Shown: positions 27,121-36,204, counted from the stretch's first letter. The stretch is DNA of 64,000 bases from an uncultured Clostridia bacterium (GCA_934749845.1 CAKVHQ010000003.1:1-64000); one strand, 5' to 3'. Notes: a model not told the origin generated them from the sequence alone. A program made the numbers and translations.

Positions 27121-28621
27121 AATCTTGTTTTTGCTCTTCAAGTTCAGTATTATTTGATTCATTTTTATTAGAAGTATTAGCAACATCTTTAGAAGTTGTT
27201 TTTTGAATGATTTTATCTTTAATTAAATAAATTAGTTGAATTAAGTAGTACATTCCAATACATACAGCGGTAAACACAATGAAAACTAAAATTTGTAGCA
27301 CAGGATAGAATACTATGTGCTTACCTATGTTAAATTTGATGTCGAACAATACGCCAAGAGAAGGAATTAGTTTAACTGCCTTAACTTTATCAAACATAAA
27401 TAAGTAATTAGCATAGTAGAAAGAATTGTTTGTTATTGATGCTATTGTATTGAAAAGTGTTCCAAGAAAGAGCACAGAAACAAAATAAATGGAAAATCCA
27501 ATTAAGCAATCTTTTAATGACTTTTTATCTAATCTTGGGAATAGCTTGAATGCTAGTGCTAGAATAGGGATAATCAAAACATTTGTATGTTCTAAAACAA
27601 AATGCATGTTGTACAAATAGAACAGACCCTCGCCATCCAAATCTGGCATAGATAAAGCAAACATAACACCAACAACATTAACAATTACTGTGAAATTAAA
27701 TAAGCTTTTATTTTGCGTAATCAATGAAAAGAGAATTAAATAGGCACCAATGTTACATAGTTGGAAAGGTAATCTTTCAATGTTAATTGAAATGGCACTA
27801 AACATTTGAGTGTATTGTAGAACTAATGATAATGACATTATAAAACATAATAACAGTTTGTTTTCTCGTGATTTATTTCTAAATATATAGTATAAAGAAA
27901 ATAATAAACCAACAACTAGCACTAACCATAGTATGTGAGGAATTGACCATGCTTTAAAAATTATCGAAGTGTATCCAAAAATGTGTTGTGGCACATATAT
28001 TGGAATGCAACCAACGAGGGAAGCAATTAAAGCAGTAAAGAAATATAAATATTCTTTCTTATTTTTGAAATCAAAAATATGCTTTTCTTGAAATGCTAAA
28101 ACTATTATAATGCTAAATTCCAAAAGCCATTGAATAGCAATAACAAAACTTCTAAATATTGGGTTTAATAAAAAATTTTTAAAAGATTGGCTTAAAACGC
28201 TTATTGAATTTAAGCCTCTTCCCGCAGTTGAGGTGTAATAATTTAAAAACGTTGGGTAATGAATAAGCGAAACAATAGTCATTGAAAGGCAGAAATATAT
28301 TGCAATATTTCTTATTGTGCGATTCTTGAAAAATACTGTAAGTGGCAACATAACAAATGAAAGTGTTGCAAACCAACGAACGATAGCAAACGTTTTTTCC
28401 TTGGCTGTTAAGGCTACTTCATTTGCACCATAACATATAGAAAATGCATCTGGCAATAGTATGGTTAAAAACACAAGCGAACAATACACAATAACTGTTA
28501 TTTTTAATATTTTTGAAATAATAGCATTAAATTTTTCGTTGTTCTTGAAAAATACATACTTGCATAAAAAGTATGTAGATAAGATGGCAACTAATGCTAA
28601 AAAAAAGTATAAGTAAAACAT
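27119..28621 (-). CDS. YwaF-like (TIGR02206-type) multi-pass membrane protein, 500 aa
   Basis: A 500-residue integral membrane protein with about 12-14 hydrophobic segments and a hydrophilic C-terminal tail (TTSKDVANTSNKNESNNTELEEQKQD). It is paralogous to the N-terminal part of the 13947 fusion: shared landmarks are LPFQLCN (LPFHICN there), LEHTNV (YEHSFA there) and a C-terminal helix pair ending YYLIQLIYLIKD. Unlike that protein it has no ABC domain. It starts 14 bases after the stop of the 250-residue YwaF-like gene, forming a two-gene operon. The family has no established function. Confidence 0.75.
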   Translation of the reverse strand: MFYLYFFLALVAILSTYFLCKYVFFKNNEKFNAIISKILKITVIVYCSLVFLTILLPDAFSICYGANEVALTAKEKTFAIVRWFATLSFVMLPLTVFFKNRTIRNIAIYFCLSMTIVSLIHYPTFLNYYTSTAGRGLNSISVLSQSFKNFLLNPIFRSFVIAIQWLLEFSIIIVLAFQEKHIFDFKNKKEYLYFFTALIASLVGCIPIYVPQHIFGYTSIIFKAWSIPHILWLVLVVGLLFSLYYIFRNKSRENKLLLCFIMSLSLVLQYTQMFSAISINIERLPFQLCNIGAYLILFSLITQNKSLFNFTVIVNVVGVMFALSMPDLDGEGLFYLYNMHFVLEHTNVLIIPILALAFKLFPRLDKKSLKDCLIGFSIYFVSVLFLGTLFNTIASITNNSFYYANYLFMFDKVKAVKLIPSLGVLFDIKFNIGKHIVFYPVLQILVFIVFTAVCIGMYYLIQLIYLIKDKIIQKTTSKDVANTSNKNESNNTELEEQKQD

Positions 28622-28635
28622 AATTTTCTCCTAGG

Positions 28636-29388
28636 TTATTTTTTTCTTTTAAATTCATACCCAAAGGCATCGAAAGTTTTATAATTTTTAAATAAGTATG
28701 CTACCAACCAAAATAAAAAATATATTGGAGGCAATAATGGTAGTAGATATATAAATGGTACTGGTATTAGTTTGAAAATAGGCTCGAGAATCATTATACT
28801 TCCGCTTTCCATTGTGTAAGAAAAATTATAATTTATAGTTTCAAAACTAAATCCGTTAAAAGCAAAGTTTGCTATAAATGTGGCAAAGAAGTAAATGAAA
28901 ACGCATAAAATTACTTTGTTTACATATTCAAGCCTTGGCTTAAACCTTCTTGAAGCAACCATTAAAAGTGGAGTGGCAACAACACAAGCGTGGTCAATCC
29001 AAAAGTTTAAACTTACTATGTCGTACCACATCGAATTTGCCACATCGCTTGGGTATGTAACGAATGTTGATAAGGCCGCTGGCATAGAAAAGAAAAATAA
29101 GTATTGTCTTGCAAGTTCATTTTTTTTGAATAAGCATAAAGGTAACAAAATAAAATTAAAATTGCATACTTGAAACATTTGCATGCCAAGATTTTTTAAA
29201 TCTAACCTTGTTCCGTAGTGTGTGCCATGTAGAAAAAATATTCCCACTGTTCCAAGAACTGCAACACTTGTTATAATTATGTTTTGCACAATTTTGTTGC
29301 TTTTATAAACAATAATCATTAGTCCTGCGATAATTAGTAAGATTGCTAGAACCATTAGTAGGTGGGAAGTCCCACCGATTTTCATCAT
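28636..29388 (-). CDS. YwaF-like membrane protein, 250 aa
   Basis: A 250-residue protein with seven or so hydrophobic helices. It resembles the YwaF family (TIGR02206) in length, and has QVCNFNFILLPLCLF plus a later WIDHACVV histidine, paralleling the conserved CN and H positions of its two longer relatives here. The ribosome-binding site AGGAG precedes the tandem ATG ATG on the minus strand. It is the first gene of a two-gene operon with the 500-residue homologue. Function unknown. Confidence 0.75.
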   Translation of the reverse strand: MMKIGGTSHLLMVLAILLIIAGLMIIVYKSNKIVQNIIITSVAVLGTVGIFFLHGTHYGTRLDLKNLGMQMFQVCNFNFILLPLCLFKKNELARQYLFFFSMPAALSTFVTYPSDVANSMWYDIVSLNFWIDHACVVATPLLMVASRRFKPRLEYVNKVILCVFIYFFATFIANFAFNGFSFETINYNFSYTMESGSIMILEPIFKLIPVPFIYLLPLLPPIYFLFWLVAYLFKNYKTFDAFGYEFKRKK

Positions 29389-29556
29389 AAGTATTCTCCT
29401 AAACTATATTACTATAATAATATACTATTTTAACTAATAAAGCAAGAGAATGATTTGTTTAGTTAAAACATATAATAGTGCAAAGTTAATGCATTAAATT
29501 TTATGGATTGGCACATTTAGTTGAAAATCCTTTAGAACCATAACCATTATAAAAAA

Positions 29557-29579
29557 ATCTCGTTATTTTACGAGATTTT
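29557..29579 (-). terminator. terminator of the 29586 gene
   Basis: ATCTCGT/ACGAGAT stem with six-base loop, flanked by A and T runs, just past the minus-strand stop codon. Confidence 0.8.
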
Positions 29580-29585
29580 TAATTA

Positions 29586-29912
29586 CTAATTTGTTTCTGT
29601 TTTATCAAGAATGTCTTCTTTAAATAGATGAAAATTATTTTCCAAAGTTGTGTCAATCAACTTGTTTTGACCATAAATTAAGGCACATGTGTTAGATACT
29701 ACTATTGTGCGAAGCAGGTGCTTATAATCTTCTTTTTCTTTTTCAAAATTTGCTATAAAAATTTTAATGGCTTGTGGCGTTAGTAGTTTACCTAAATGAG
29801 AAAAATAGCATATTTCAACCGTATTATTTAAGCGGTTTTGAGAGTATGAGTAAAACACGTCATCGTTGCCGTAGTTTTCTATAAAATATTTTGCTTGCTC
29901 TTTTGTAATCAT
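29586..29912 (-). CDS. Small uncharacterised protein
   Basis: A 108-residue soluble protein I do not recognise. It starts MITKEQAKYFIENYGNDDVF and is predicted mostly helical; no signal peptide, membrane helix or motif stands out. A minus-strand promoter TTGACA-17-TATTAT (29936-29964) and the AAAGGA ribosome-binding site support it as a real gene. It is monocistronic between a terminator and the tRNA array. Confidence 0.65.
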   Translation of the reverse strand: MITKEQAKYFIENYGNDDVFYSYSQNRLNNTVEICYFSHLGKLLTPQAIKIFIANFEKEKEDYKHLLRTIVVSNTCALIYGQNKLIDTTLENNFHLFKEDILDKTETN

Positions 29913-29935
29913 GTTATATTTCCTTTTACAAGAAA

Positions 29936-29964
29936 ATAATAACCTATTTTACCGCCGTTGTCAA
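29936..29964 (-). promoter_or_regulatory. promoter of the 29586 gene
   Basis: On the minus strand, TTGACA (29959-29964), 17-base spacer, TATTAT (29936-29941). Confidence 0.75.
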
Positions 29965-30099
29965 GATTGAATTTTTAATTAGTAATAATGTTTTTTTAAT
30001 AAAAAAATAATTGTTTATTTTAGTTAATTAGTTGCACGATGCGGTTAATAAAAACTTGAGTGCTTTGTGTGTTAAAAGCATATATCTTTAATAAATAAA

Positions 30100-30130
30100 A
30101 AAACCGAACTGAAAAACAAGTTCGGCTTTT
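30100..30130 (-). terminator. terminator of the five-tRNA array
   Basis: On the minus strand CCGAACT/AGTTCGG with flanking A/T runs, directly after the CCA end of tRNA-Leu. Confidence 0.85.
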
Positions 30131-30131
30131 T

Positions 30132-30215
30132 TGGTGCGGATGACTGGACTTGAACCAGCAAGGTTTCCCGCTAGAACCTAAATCTAGTGCGTCTGCCAAT
30201 TTCGCCACATCCGCA
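30132..30215 (-). tRNA. tRNA-Leu (UAG)
   Basis: 84 bases, minus strand: acceptor TGCGGAT/ATCCGCA, anticodon loop TTTAGGT (anticodon TAG), long variable arm, encoded CCA. Last gene of the array. Confidence 0.95.
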
Positions 30216-30261
30216 TAAAAGAAAAAATTCCATTTCCGTATTAAACGGCTAACGGAATTCT

Positions 30262-30337
30262 TGGTGACCCATCGGGGATTTGAACCCCGGACAACCGGAT
30301 TAAAAGTCAGGTGCTCTACCAGCTGAGCTAATGAGTC
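30262..30337 (-). tRNA. tRNA-Lys (UUU)
   Basis: 76 bases, minus strand: acceptor GACTCAT/ATGGGTC, anticodon loop CTTTTAA (anticodon TTT), T loop TTCAAAT, encoded CCA. The anticodon stem CCTGA/TCCGG contains a T-C mismatch at its middle pair, which is unusual. Confidence 0.94.
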
Positions 30338-30428
30338 AAATTATGACAACTTTTACATTATATAGTAAAATTTTGCCGTTGTCAATAATATTTTAATTAA
30401 ATTTCAAATAGGTTTGGCAATGCCAAAA

Positions 30429-30503
30429 TGGTTGGGGTGGCAAGATTTGAACTTACGCGTGAGGGAGTCAAAGTCCCTTGCCTTACCGCTTGGCTACACC
30501 CCA
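30429..30503 (-). tRNA. tRNA-Gln (UUG)
   Basis: 75 bases, minus strand: acceptor TGGGGTG/CACCCCA, anticodon stem AGGGA/TCCCT, loop CTTTGAC (anticodon TTG), encoded CCA. Confidence 0.95.
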
Positions 30504-30520
30504 GTTTACCTATTTGAAAA

Positions 30521-30597
30521 TGGTGCGTTTGAAGAGATTCGAACTCCCGACCCTCGCCTTAGAAGGGCGATGCTCTATCCAACTGAGCTACAAACGC
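30521..30597 (-). tRNA. tRNA-Arg (UCU)
   Basis: 77 bases, minus strand: acceptor GCGTTTG/CAAACGC, anticodon stem TCGCC/GGCGA, loop CTTCTAA (anticodon TCT), encoded CCA. It reads AGA, the main Arg codon in this AT-rich genome. Confidence 0.96.
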
Positions 30598-30601
30598 AAA
30601 T

Positions 30602-30675
30602 TGGAGCGGGTGATGGGAATCGGACCCACGCAGCCAGCTTGGAAGGCTGGAACTCTACCACTGAGCTACACCCGC
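30602..30675 (-). tRNA. tRNA-Gly (UCC)
   Basis: 74 bases, minus strand: acceptor GCGGGTG/CACCCGC, anticodon stem CCAGC/GCTGG, loop CTTCCAA (anticodon TCC), encoded CCA. First gene of the array. Confidence 0.96.
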
Positions 30676-30684
30676 AACGCGTTA

Positions 30685-30713
30685 ATATTACCACATTTGA
30701 ACTTACTTGTCAA
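30685..30713 (-). promoter_or_regulatory. promoter of the tRNA array Gly-Arg-Gln-Lys-Leu
   Basis: On the minus strand, TTGACA (30708-30713), 17-base spacer, TAATAT (30685-30690). Transcription would start a few bases before tRNA-Gly. Confidence 0.85.
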
Positions 30714-30917
30714 CTATTAAAATAAAATGAAAGAAATATTTTTTATAATTTTAACAAATATGATTTTTGTGCAAAGATAATTTTAAAAAAAAGAATTACA
30801 ACTTTATATAAAATTGTAATTCATATTTTATTATATTTATATTATACCATAATTTAATAATTAAGTCAATAAAAATTACTAAATAGAAAAATTTTAGCAA
30901 ATATTTTTAAACTAGTA

Positions 30918-30946
30918 TTGACAACCCCAAATTGATACTATAAAAT
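30918..30946 (+). promoter_or_regulatory. promoter of the 30971 gene
   Basis: TTGACA (30918-30923), 17-base spacer, TAAAAT (30941-30946). The rest of 30714-30917 is AT-rich with an inverted pair around 30790-30830 and no ORF. Confidence 0.7.
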
Positions 30947-30970
30947 ATAGTAAATTTAAGGGGGAACGAC

Positions 30971-31888
30971 ATGAAAAATATTGAAAAAGGTGTTGTGTTA
31001 GGTAAAATTCACGAGTGCCGTAGCAGGGTTTTAGACGCTTATGACGACACATATGTTTATGATAATATTCCTACAAAGAAGGAAGAGGATAAATTTAGCA
31101 AGGCTTTAAAAATCATTTCAAGAGTATTGATTTTTCTTGGCTGTTCAATCGCGTTATTTTCGATTGCTATGCCACTGTTTGGCATACAAGGATTATCAAA
31201 TACAATTCTTACTGCAGGAACTTGCGCAGTAGTAAGTTTGTTTGGAACATACGCCATTCCAACTTCTCTTAGTATGTTGAAAGAAACCAAAAAACATATT
31301 AAACAAATGGATGAATGCACAAAGGTTGCAAAGCCTATCAACGAAGATAGACAGTTGCTTTCAAAAATATTTTCAAATCTTTCAAGTGTATTATTGTTAA
31401 ATTATAATTCAAACTTTTCTCAAGAAAATTATCAAGAAGCAAAATCACAATTTGTATCTTTAAACACAGATTTTCTTAATTTAATTTTAGTTGCTTACGG
31501 AAATCAACTTGATGATGAATGCAAAAGAATTATTGATACATATATTAGTGAAGAAGATATTGCTTCAAACCCAAAACAATTAGTTAAAGACTTAAAAGTT
31601 TTAAAAGAAAAAGTTGAAACATTAACTCCACAATTATATGATGTTCCAGAAAATTTTAAAGATGAAGTTAAAAATTCAGTTATGAGCATTGAAAGTTCAC
31701 TTTCTAAATCAATTCCAGAAATGTTTGATTATTTAAGAATTTCGGACACCGTTTATGCCGATGTTGAACAACAATATCTAAAAGACTTAACCGAAAAACA
31801 AGCTGCTGAAAAATTAGACAAAGAACAAAAAGAAAAAGAATATGAAAGTTGCATCGAAGAACTTGATGATGACAAATTTACATTTTAA
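30971..31888 (+). CDS. Uncharacterised protein with a membrane hairpin and long cytoplasmic helical domain
   Basis: A 305-residue protein I do not recognise. Two hydrophobic segments (about residues 49-69 and 75-97) form a membrane hairpin near the N-terminus. The rest is a charged, helical, probably coiled-coil region that ends KEQKEKEYESCIEELDDDKF. The ATG follows AAGGGGGAACGAC. It has its own promoter and a terminator overlapping the stop. It sits between the tRNA array and the helicase-nuclease gene; both have separate promoters, so a functional link is only a possibility. Confidence 0.7.
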   Translation: MKNIEKGVVLGKIHECRSRVLDAYDDTYVYDNIPTKKEEDKFSKALKIISRVLIFLGCSIALFSIAMPLFGIQGLSNTILTAGTCAVVSLFGTYAIPTSLSMLKETKKHIKQMDECTKVAKPINEDRQLLSKIFSNLSSVLLLNYNSNFSQENYQEAKSQFVSLNTDFLNLILVAYGNQLDDECKRIIDTYISEEDIASNPKQLVKDLKVLKEKVETLTPQLYDVPENFKDEVKNSVMSIESSLSKSIPEMFDYLRISDTVYADVEQQYLKDLTEKQAAEKLDKEQKEKEYESCIEELDDDKFTF

Positions 31889-31911
31889 GATAGCATTTGC
31901 TATCTTTTTTT
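31888..31911 (+). terminator. terminator of the 30971 gene
   Basis: AGATAGCA/TGCTATCT with a 2-base loop followed by T6. Confidence 0.85.
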
Positions 31912-31975
31912 GTGAAAAAATAAAAAAAAGTTATTTTTTAAGTGAATAAGTTAAAAAAGATGTGCTTACATGAAA

Positions 31976-32009
31976 AATACGAATTTGAAATTTAATTCGT
32001 ATTTTTTAT
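31976..32009 (+). terminator. second hairpin upstream of the helicase gene
   Basis: AATACGAATT/AATTCGTATT with an 8-base loop and a T run; shields the helicase gene from read-through. Confidence 0.65.
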
Positions 32010-32084
32010 ATATAACCCTTATTGATTTTTTGGTTAATTTTATAAAATATTTTTAACAGAATAATAAGATAATTAAAAATAATA

Positions 32085-32093
32085 TGATATAAT
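32085..32093 (+). promoter_or_regulatory. extended -10 promoter of the helicase-nuclease gene
   Basis: TGATATAAT is a perfect extended -10 element, 19 bases before the ATG; no clear -35. Confidence 0.65.
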
Positions 32094-32111
32094 CGACATA
32101 TAGGAGAATAT

Positions 32112-35100
32112 ATGACATTCGAAGAATTATACAGTAGATTAAAAAGTGTAAGACAGCAATTAAAGAACAAATTTTATGCAAATGGTCGTACACCAACAAT
32201 TTGTACCGACGACGCCTTGTATGAATTGGCAAAACAAGCACCAAGACATAAAGAAGATTTGTGTAACATTAAAGGGCTTGGAGATACATTTACTGAAAAA
32301 TATGGCGATTACTTTATGCTCGTGCTTAATAAATATCACGATAGTAATATTTCAACAAAGGCATTAAACAGTGAAATTAAAAATACTTTAAAAAATTTAG
32401 AAAATAGACTAGTGAACATAAGCAAGAAAAACAGGTTGCTTTATATGGGAAAAATATACAACAAGTATGCTTTTGATTTAACTTATAATGATATTTTTAA
32501 TCAAGATGTTGTTGACTTGCTTATTGGCAAAAAGCAATCATTAAAACTATGTAATATTTCTAACAACACGGTTGAAGCAACAAAAAGATATAAAAAGTTA
32601 CAGCAACTTTTAAGAGAAATTACCAAAGATTTTAGGGAAAATGGTCAATACGATTTATATGTTGGCTATCCGTATGTTATGGGAAAAACAAAAGGCGAAG
32701 ATTTTAATGTTAGAGCCCCATTAGTTTTGTTTCCTATAAGTTTTGATAAAACTGATGATGAATTCACAATTAAGTTAGATAAATCAAAAGACATATTGTT
32801 TAATAATAATTTAGTTTTAATGCAAAACAAGTTTTTATCTAAAAATGATGAACTGCCAAATAATGTTTTTGAAGATATAAATAGAGAAAATTTTCGTGAG
32901 CAAATTACAGATTATTACAAAAAAGAAGGTCTTGTTTTTAATTGCAGTGAAAATATTTTTAATTTATCTACTTTTACTGACATTAGAGTTGATGAGTTTC
33001 CAAAATATAAAAATGGTGAATTTAATGTTGTTCCAAATGCAGTGCTAGGTAAATTTTCGTTATATTCAAGTGCTTTACAAAAAGATTTTAAGAACATGAT
33101 TGACGGCACAGAAATCAACGAATTATTAGATGAATTGCTTTCTAATATGAACAGTGTTGATTTTTATACTGATGAGTTAAGTTTAGATGAAAATGATAAC
33201 GCTCAAATAAACTTTCTTGAAAAAAATTTGAACTATATTAACGACTTAAACGCATCTCAAGAGCAAGCAATATTGTCGATAGACAAAAACGACAAGTTGG
33301 TTATACAAGGTCCACCGGGAACTGGAAAGTCACAAACAATAACAAGTTTAATTGCCGATGCCGTTATTAAAGGTCATAATGTTTTAATGGTGTCTCAAAA
33401 GAAGGCGGCGCTTGATGTTATTTATTCAAGACTAGGAACATTATCCAATTATGCTGTGCTGTTAAGTGATGTGAAAGACAAAACAAATTTCTACAAACAA
33501 CTTTACAATTTGTTTGTGGCTGATAAAAAAATGGTTGATATTAACGAAGATTTTAACACTGTTTCTTCCAATATAGACAGCCGTATTAAAAATTTGGAAA
33601 ACATCGCTGAAAAGTTATACACAGATAAGCAATCTAATGGTATAGAAATGTATAAAATATACCAGCAAAACGATAAGAATTTGTTTAAAACTAAACAAGA
33701 GATTGAAGATGTTTTTTACGATGTTGTGCCCGAAGTTCTCACTAAAACTAATTATTTAAAATTAGTTAAGATGAAAGAAAAATTTGAAAATAAAAAAACT
33801 TACGAAAAAATTATAAATTACTACAAAACAATCTCAATAACTCCATATATTAAAGATGTTAAAAATAATTTTAATAATTTTGATATTAAAAAGATGGAAA
33901 AAGATTTTAACTTGTTTATCTTGGAGCAAACAGACTATTTAAAAAAGAATTTTATTGTAAAAATTTTTACTCATAATAAAAGGAAAAAACTTCTTAAGGA
34001 TTTATATCAAAAGTACTTTATAAAAAGCAATAGTAAAAAGGTAATATACAAAAATCCTTCTTTGCTTGAGGAAATTCCAAAACAGTATTTTACATTTCAA
34101 GAGTCAAAAATGGTTTTTGACACATTAGACGATGACGAAAAGATATATAGCAAAGCCATATATGACATAAGTGAACATAATAATTCTATTAACATAAACG
34201 AATATCTATTTGACTTTATTGTAAATTGCATAATTCAAAATTTTGAATATAAAAATAGTGATATTTTATCAAATATTTACAATTTTAATTTGATTACTAA
34301 ACAAATAAGTGATTTAATGCAAAGAAAAAAACTTTTAACAAAAACAAAGTTAAAAAACACACTTATTTCTGCGTTTAATAGCGGAATATTACAATCAAAA
34401 CGCTATCACGAAATTTGCAGACAAATAGAAAGTAGTAGGAAATGGAATGTTTCAAAATTTTTAAAGAAATTTAGTTATGAGTTATTCAAGGGTATTAAAA
34501 TTTGGCTTATGACACCTGAATCAGTTTCCGAAGTATTGCCACTTGAAAAAGGTTTGTTTGACTTATTGGTTTTTGATGAAGCGTCTCAAATTTACATAGA
34601 AAAGGGAATACCTTCAATCTCAAGAACTCATAAAGTGGTTATCGCTGGTGACCATAAGCAATTAAGACCATCAAGTTTAGGGTTTGGAAGAATATCATAT
34701 GACGACGAACAAATTGAAGAAGAAGACGAAGAGCCTAATGCTGCTTTAGAAGAGGAAAGTTTGTTAGACCTTGCAAGATTTAAGTATCCATCGGTTTTAT
34801 TAAACTATCATTATAGGTCAAAGTACGAAGAGTTAATAAATTTTTCAAATTATGCATTTTATGAAGGCAGATTAAATGTTTCGCCAAACACAAGTGAGCC
34901 AGTTAATCCACCAATTCAAGTTATAAAAATAGATAACGGATTATGGGCGGACAGATGCAACAAAAACGAAGCCTTGAAAGTGGTTGAAACAATTAAAACA
35001 TTCTTTAAAAACAGAAAGAAAAACGAAACAATAGGTGTTATTACATTTAATAGTAATCAAAGAGATTTGATTATGGACGAAATAGATAACGAATGCTTGA

Positions 35101-35852
35101 AAGATAAAGAATTTTCTATGCTTTGCAAAAAGGAATTTGCTCGAACAGAAAATGGTGAAGATGTTGGAATGTTTATAAAAAATATTGAAAATGTTCAAGG
35201 CGATGAAAGAGATTGCATTATATTTTCGCTTGGCTATGCAAAAAACGAAGCGGGAAAAGTTGTTAGAAATTTTGGTTGGTTAAATCAAAAGGGCGGAGAA
35301 AACCGATTAAATGTTGCAATTTCTAGGGCAAAAGAGAAAATTTACATAATTTCTTCCATTTATCCAGAAGAGTTGTATGTTGACGATTTAAAAAATCAAG
35401 GTCCGCGAATATTTAAAAAATATTTAGAGTATGGCTTTGCCGTTTCAAATAATGCTCAAGACACAGCAAAACAAATTTTATATTCGTTTGTTGATGAAAA
35501 ACAAGGTCAAACAAATGAATTTTCAGTTGACGATATTTTTGAAAAACAAGTTTATGACGAACTAACAAAAAGAGGCTTGACTATTGATTGTCAAGTTGGC
35601 GTTGGAAAATATAAAATAGATTTTGCTTTAAAAGATAAAACTAATAAAAATTATGTTTTGGGAATAGAGTGCGATGGAAAATTGTATCAAAATTCGCAAT
35701 CAACAAGAGAAAGAGACTATTATAGGCAAAAATATTTAGAATCTAGAGGTTGGAAAATTTACAGAGCTTGGAGCACAAATTGGTGGCATAATAAAACTGA
35801 TGAGCTCAATAATATTTTAAAGCTATATGATTCTTTAAACGATAAAAAATAG
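32112..35852 (+). CDS. HRDC - SF1 helicase - PD-(D/E)XK nuclease fusion (candidate defence protein)
   Basis: A 1246-residue multidomain protein. Residues 1-75 match an HRDC domain (TPTICTDDALYELAKQAPRH, then IKGLGDTFTEKYGDYFM). Residues 95-370 resemble the DUF4011-type region. Walker A GPPGTGKS is at 400-407, DEAS at 822-825, GDHKQLRPSS (motif III), VQGDERDCIIFS (motif V) and NRLNVAISRAKEK (motif VI): a UvrD/Upf1-like SF1 helicase with a long inserted region between Walker A and B. Residues 1140-1246 are a Vsr/MTES_1575-like endonuclease with YKIDFAL, GIECDGKLY and WKIYRAWSTNWW. Related single-protein helicase-nucleases have been reported as phage defence; the HRDC addition is unusual. AGGAG precedes the ATG. 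It lies between tRNA genes, with its own promoter and terminator. Confidence 0.85.
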   Translation: MTFEELYSRLKSVRQQLKNKFYANGRTPTICTDDALYELAKQAPRHKEDLCNIKGLGDTFTEKYGDYFMLVLNKYHDSNISTKALNSEIKNTLKNLENRLVNISKKNRLLYMGKIYNKYAFDLTYNDIFNQDVVDLLIGKKQSLKLCNISNNTVEATKRYKKLQQLLREITKDFRENGQYDLYVGYPYVMGKTKGEDFNVRAPLVLFPISFDKTDDEFTIKLDKSKDILFNNNLVLMQNKFLSKNDELPNNVFEDINRENFREQITDYYKKEGLVFNCSENIFNLSTFTDIRVDEFPKYKNGEFNVVPNAVLGKFSLYSSALQKDFKNMIDGTEINELLDELLSNMNSVDFYTDELSLDENDNAQINFLEKNLNYINDLNASQEQAILSIDKNDKLVIQGPPGTGKSQTITSLIADAVIKGHNVLMVSQKKAALDVIYSRLGTLSNYAVLLSDVKDKTNFYKQLYNLFVADKKMVDINEDFNTVSSNIDSRIKNLENIAEKLYTDKQSNGIEMYKIYQQNDKNLFKTKQEIEDVFYDVVPEVLTKTNYLKLVKMKEKFENKKTYEKIINYYKTISITPYIKDVKNNFNNFDIKKMEKDFNLFILEQTDYLKKNFIVKIFTHNKRKKLLKDLYQKYFIKSNSKKVIYKNPSLLEEIPKQYFTFQESKMVFDTLDDDEKIYSKAIYDISEHNNSININEYLFDFIVNCIIQNFEYKNSDILSNIYNFNLITKQISDLMQRKKLLTKTKLKNTLISAFNSGILQSKRYHEICRQIESSRKWNVSKFLKKFSYELFKGIKIWLMTPESVSEVLPLEKGLFDLLVFDEASQIYIEKGIPSISRTHKVVIAGDHKQLRPSSLGFGRISYDDEQIEEEDEEPNAALEEESLLDLARFKYPSVLLNYHYRSKYEELINFSNYAFYEGRLNVSPNTSEPVNPPIQVIKIDNGLWADRCNKNEALKVVETIKTFFKNRKKNETIGVITFNSNQRDLIMDEIDNECLKDKEFSMLCKKEFARTENGEDVGMFIKNIENVQGDERDCIIFSLGYAKNEAGKVVRNFGWLNQKGGENRLNVAISRAKEKIYIISSIYPEELYVDDLKNQGPRIFKKYLEYGFAVSNNAQDTAKQILYSFVDEKQGQTNEFSVDDIFEKQVYDELTKRGLTIDCQVGVGKYKIDFALKDKTNKNYVLGIECDGKLYQNSQSTRERDYYRQKYLESRGWKIYRAWSTNWWHNKTDELNNILKLYDSLNDKK

Positions 35853-35865
35853 TTTTAATAATAAA

Positions 35866-35895
35866 AAATCGTTCAAAACTTGAACGATTTTTTTG
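35866..35895 (+). terminator. terminator of the helicase-nuclease gene
   Basis: AAATCGTTCAA/TTGAACGATTT with loop AAC and a T run. Confidence 0.9.
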
Positions 35896-35896
35896 T

Positions 35897-35972
35897 TGGT
35901 ACTCTCGACGGGACTCGAACCCGTGTTGCCGGCGTGAGAGGCCAGCGTCCTAGGCCACTAGACGACGAGAGC
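35897..35972 (-). tRNA. tRNA-Glu (CUC)
   Basis: 76 bases, minus strand: acceptor GCTCTCG/CGAGAGT (first pair G-T), anticodon stem CTGGC/GCCGG, loop CTCTCAC (anticodon CTC), T loop TTCGAGT, encoded CCA. It faces the helicase gene convergently. Confidence 0.95.
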
Positions 35973-36176
35973 ATAATAAAATAGTTATTTTGACTTAATG
36001 AAACACCAAATCAACCTTGCAAATTGTAACATAATTTTTTTTAGATTTCAACTGTTTTTTTATAAATACATTTTTTAAAATTCAAACTTATGTTTTAAAG
36101 TTCATAAAAAAATTTTAGACATAAATTTAATAATGTAGTTTATTTGATTTAAGTTTGAAAAATAATAATAAAAAAA

Positions 36177-36204
36177 TTGATTTAATTATCACTTTGTGTA
36201 AAAT
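36177..36204 (+). promoter_or_regulatory. promoter of the DUF308 gene
   Basis: TTGATT (36177-36182), 16-base spacer, TAAAAT (36199-36204). Confidence 0.55.

Noticed and set aside
30414..30725. Two overlapping ORFs of 80-103 residues on the plus strand
   Set aside because: They are antisense translations of tRNA-Gln, tRNA-Arg and tRNA-Gly, a common annotation artefact.
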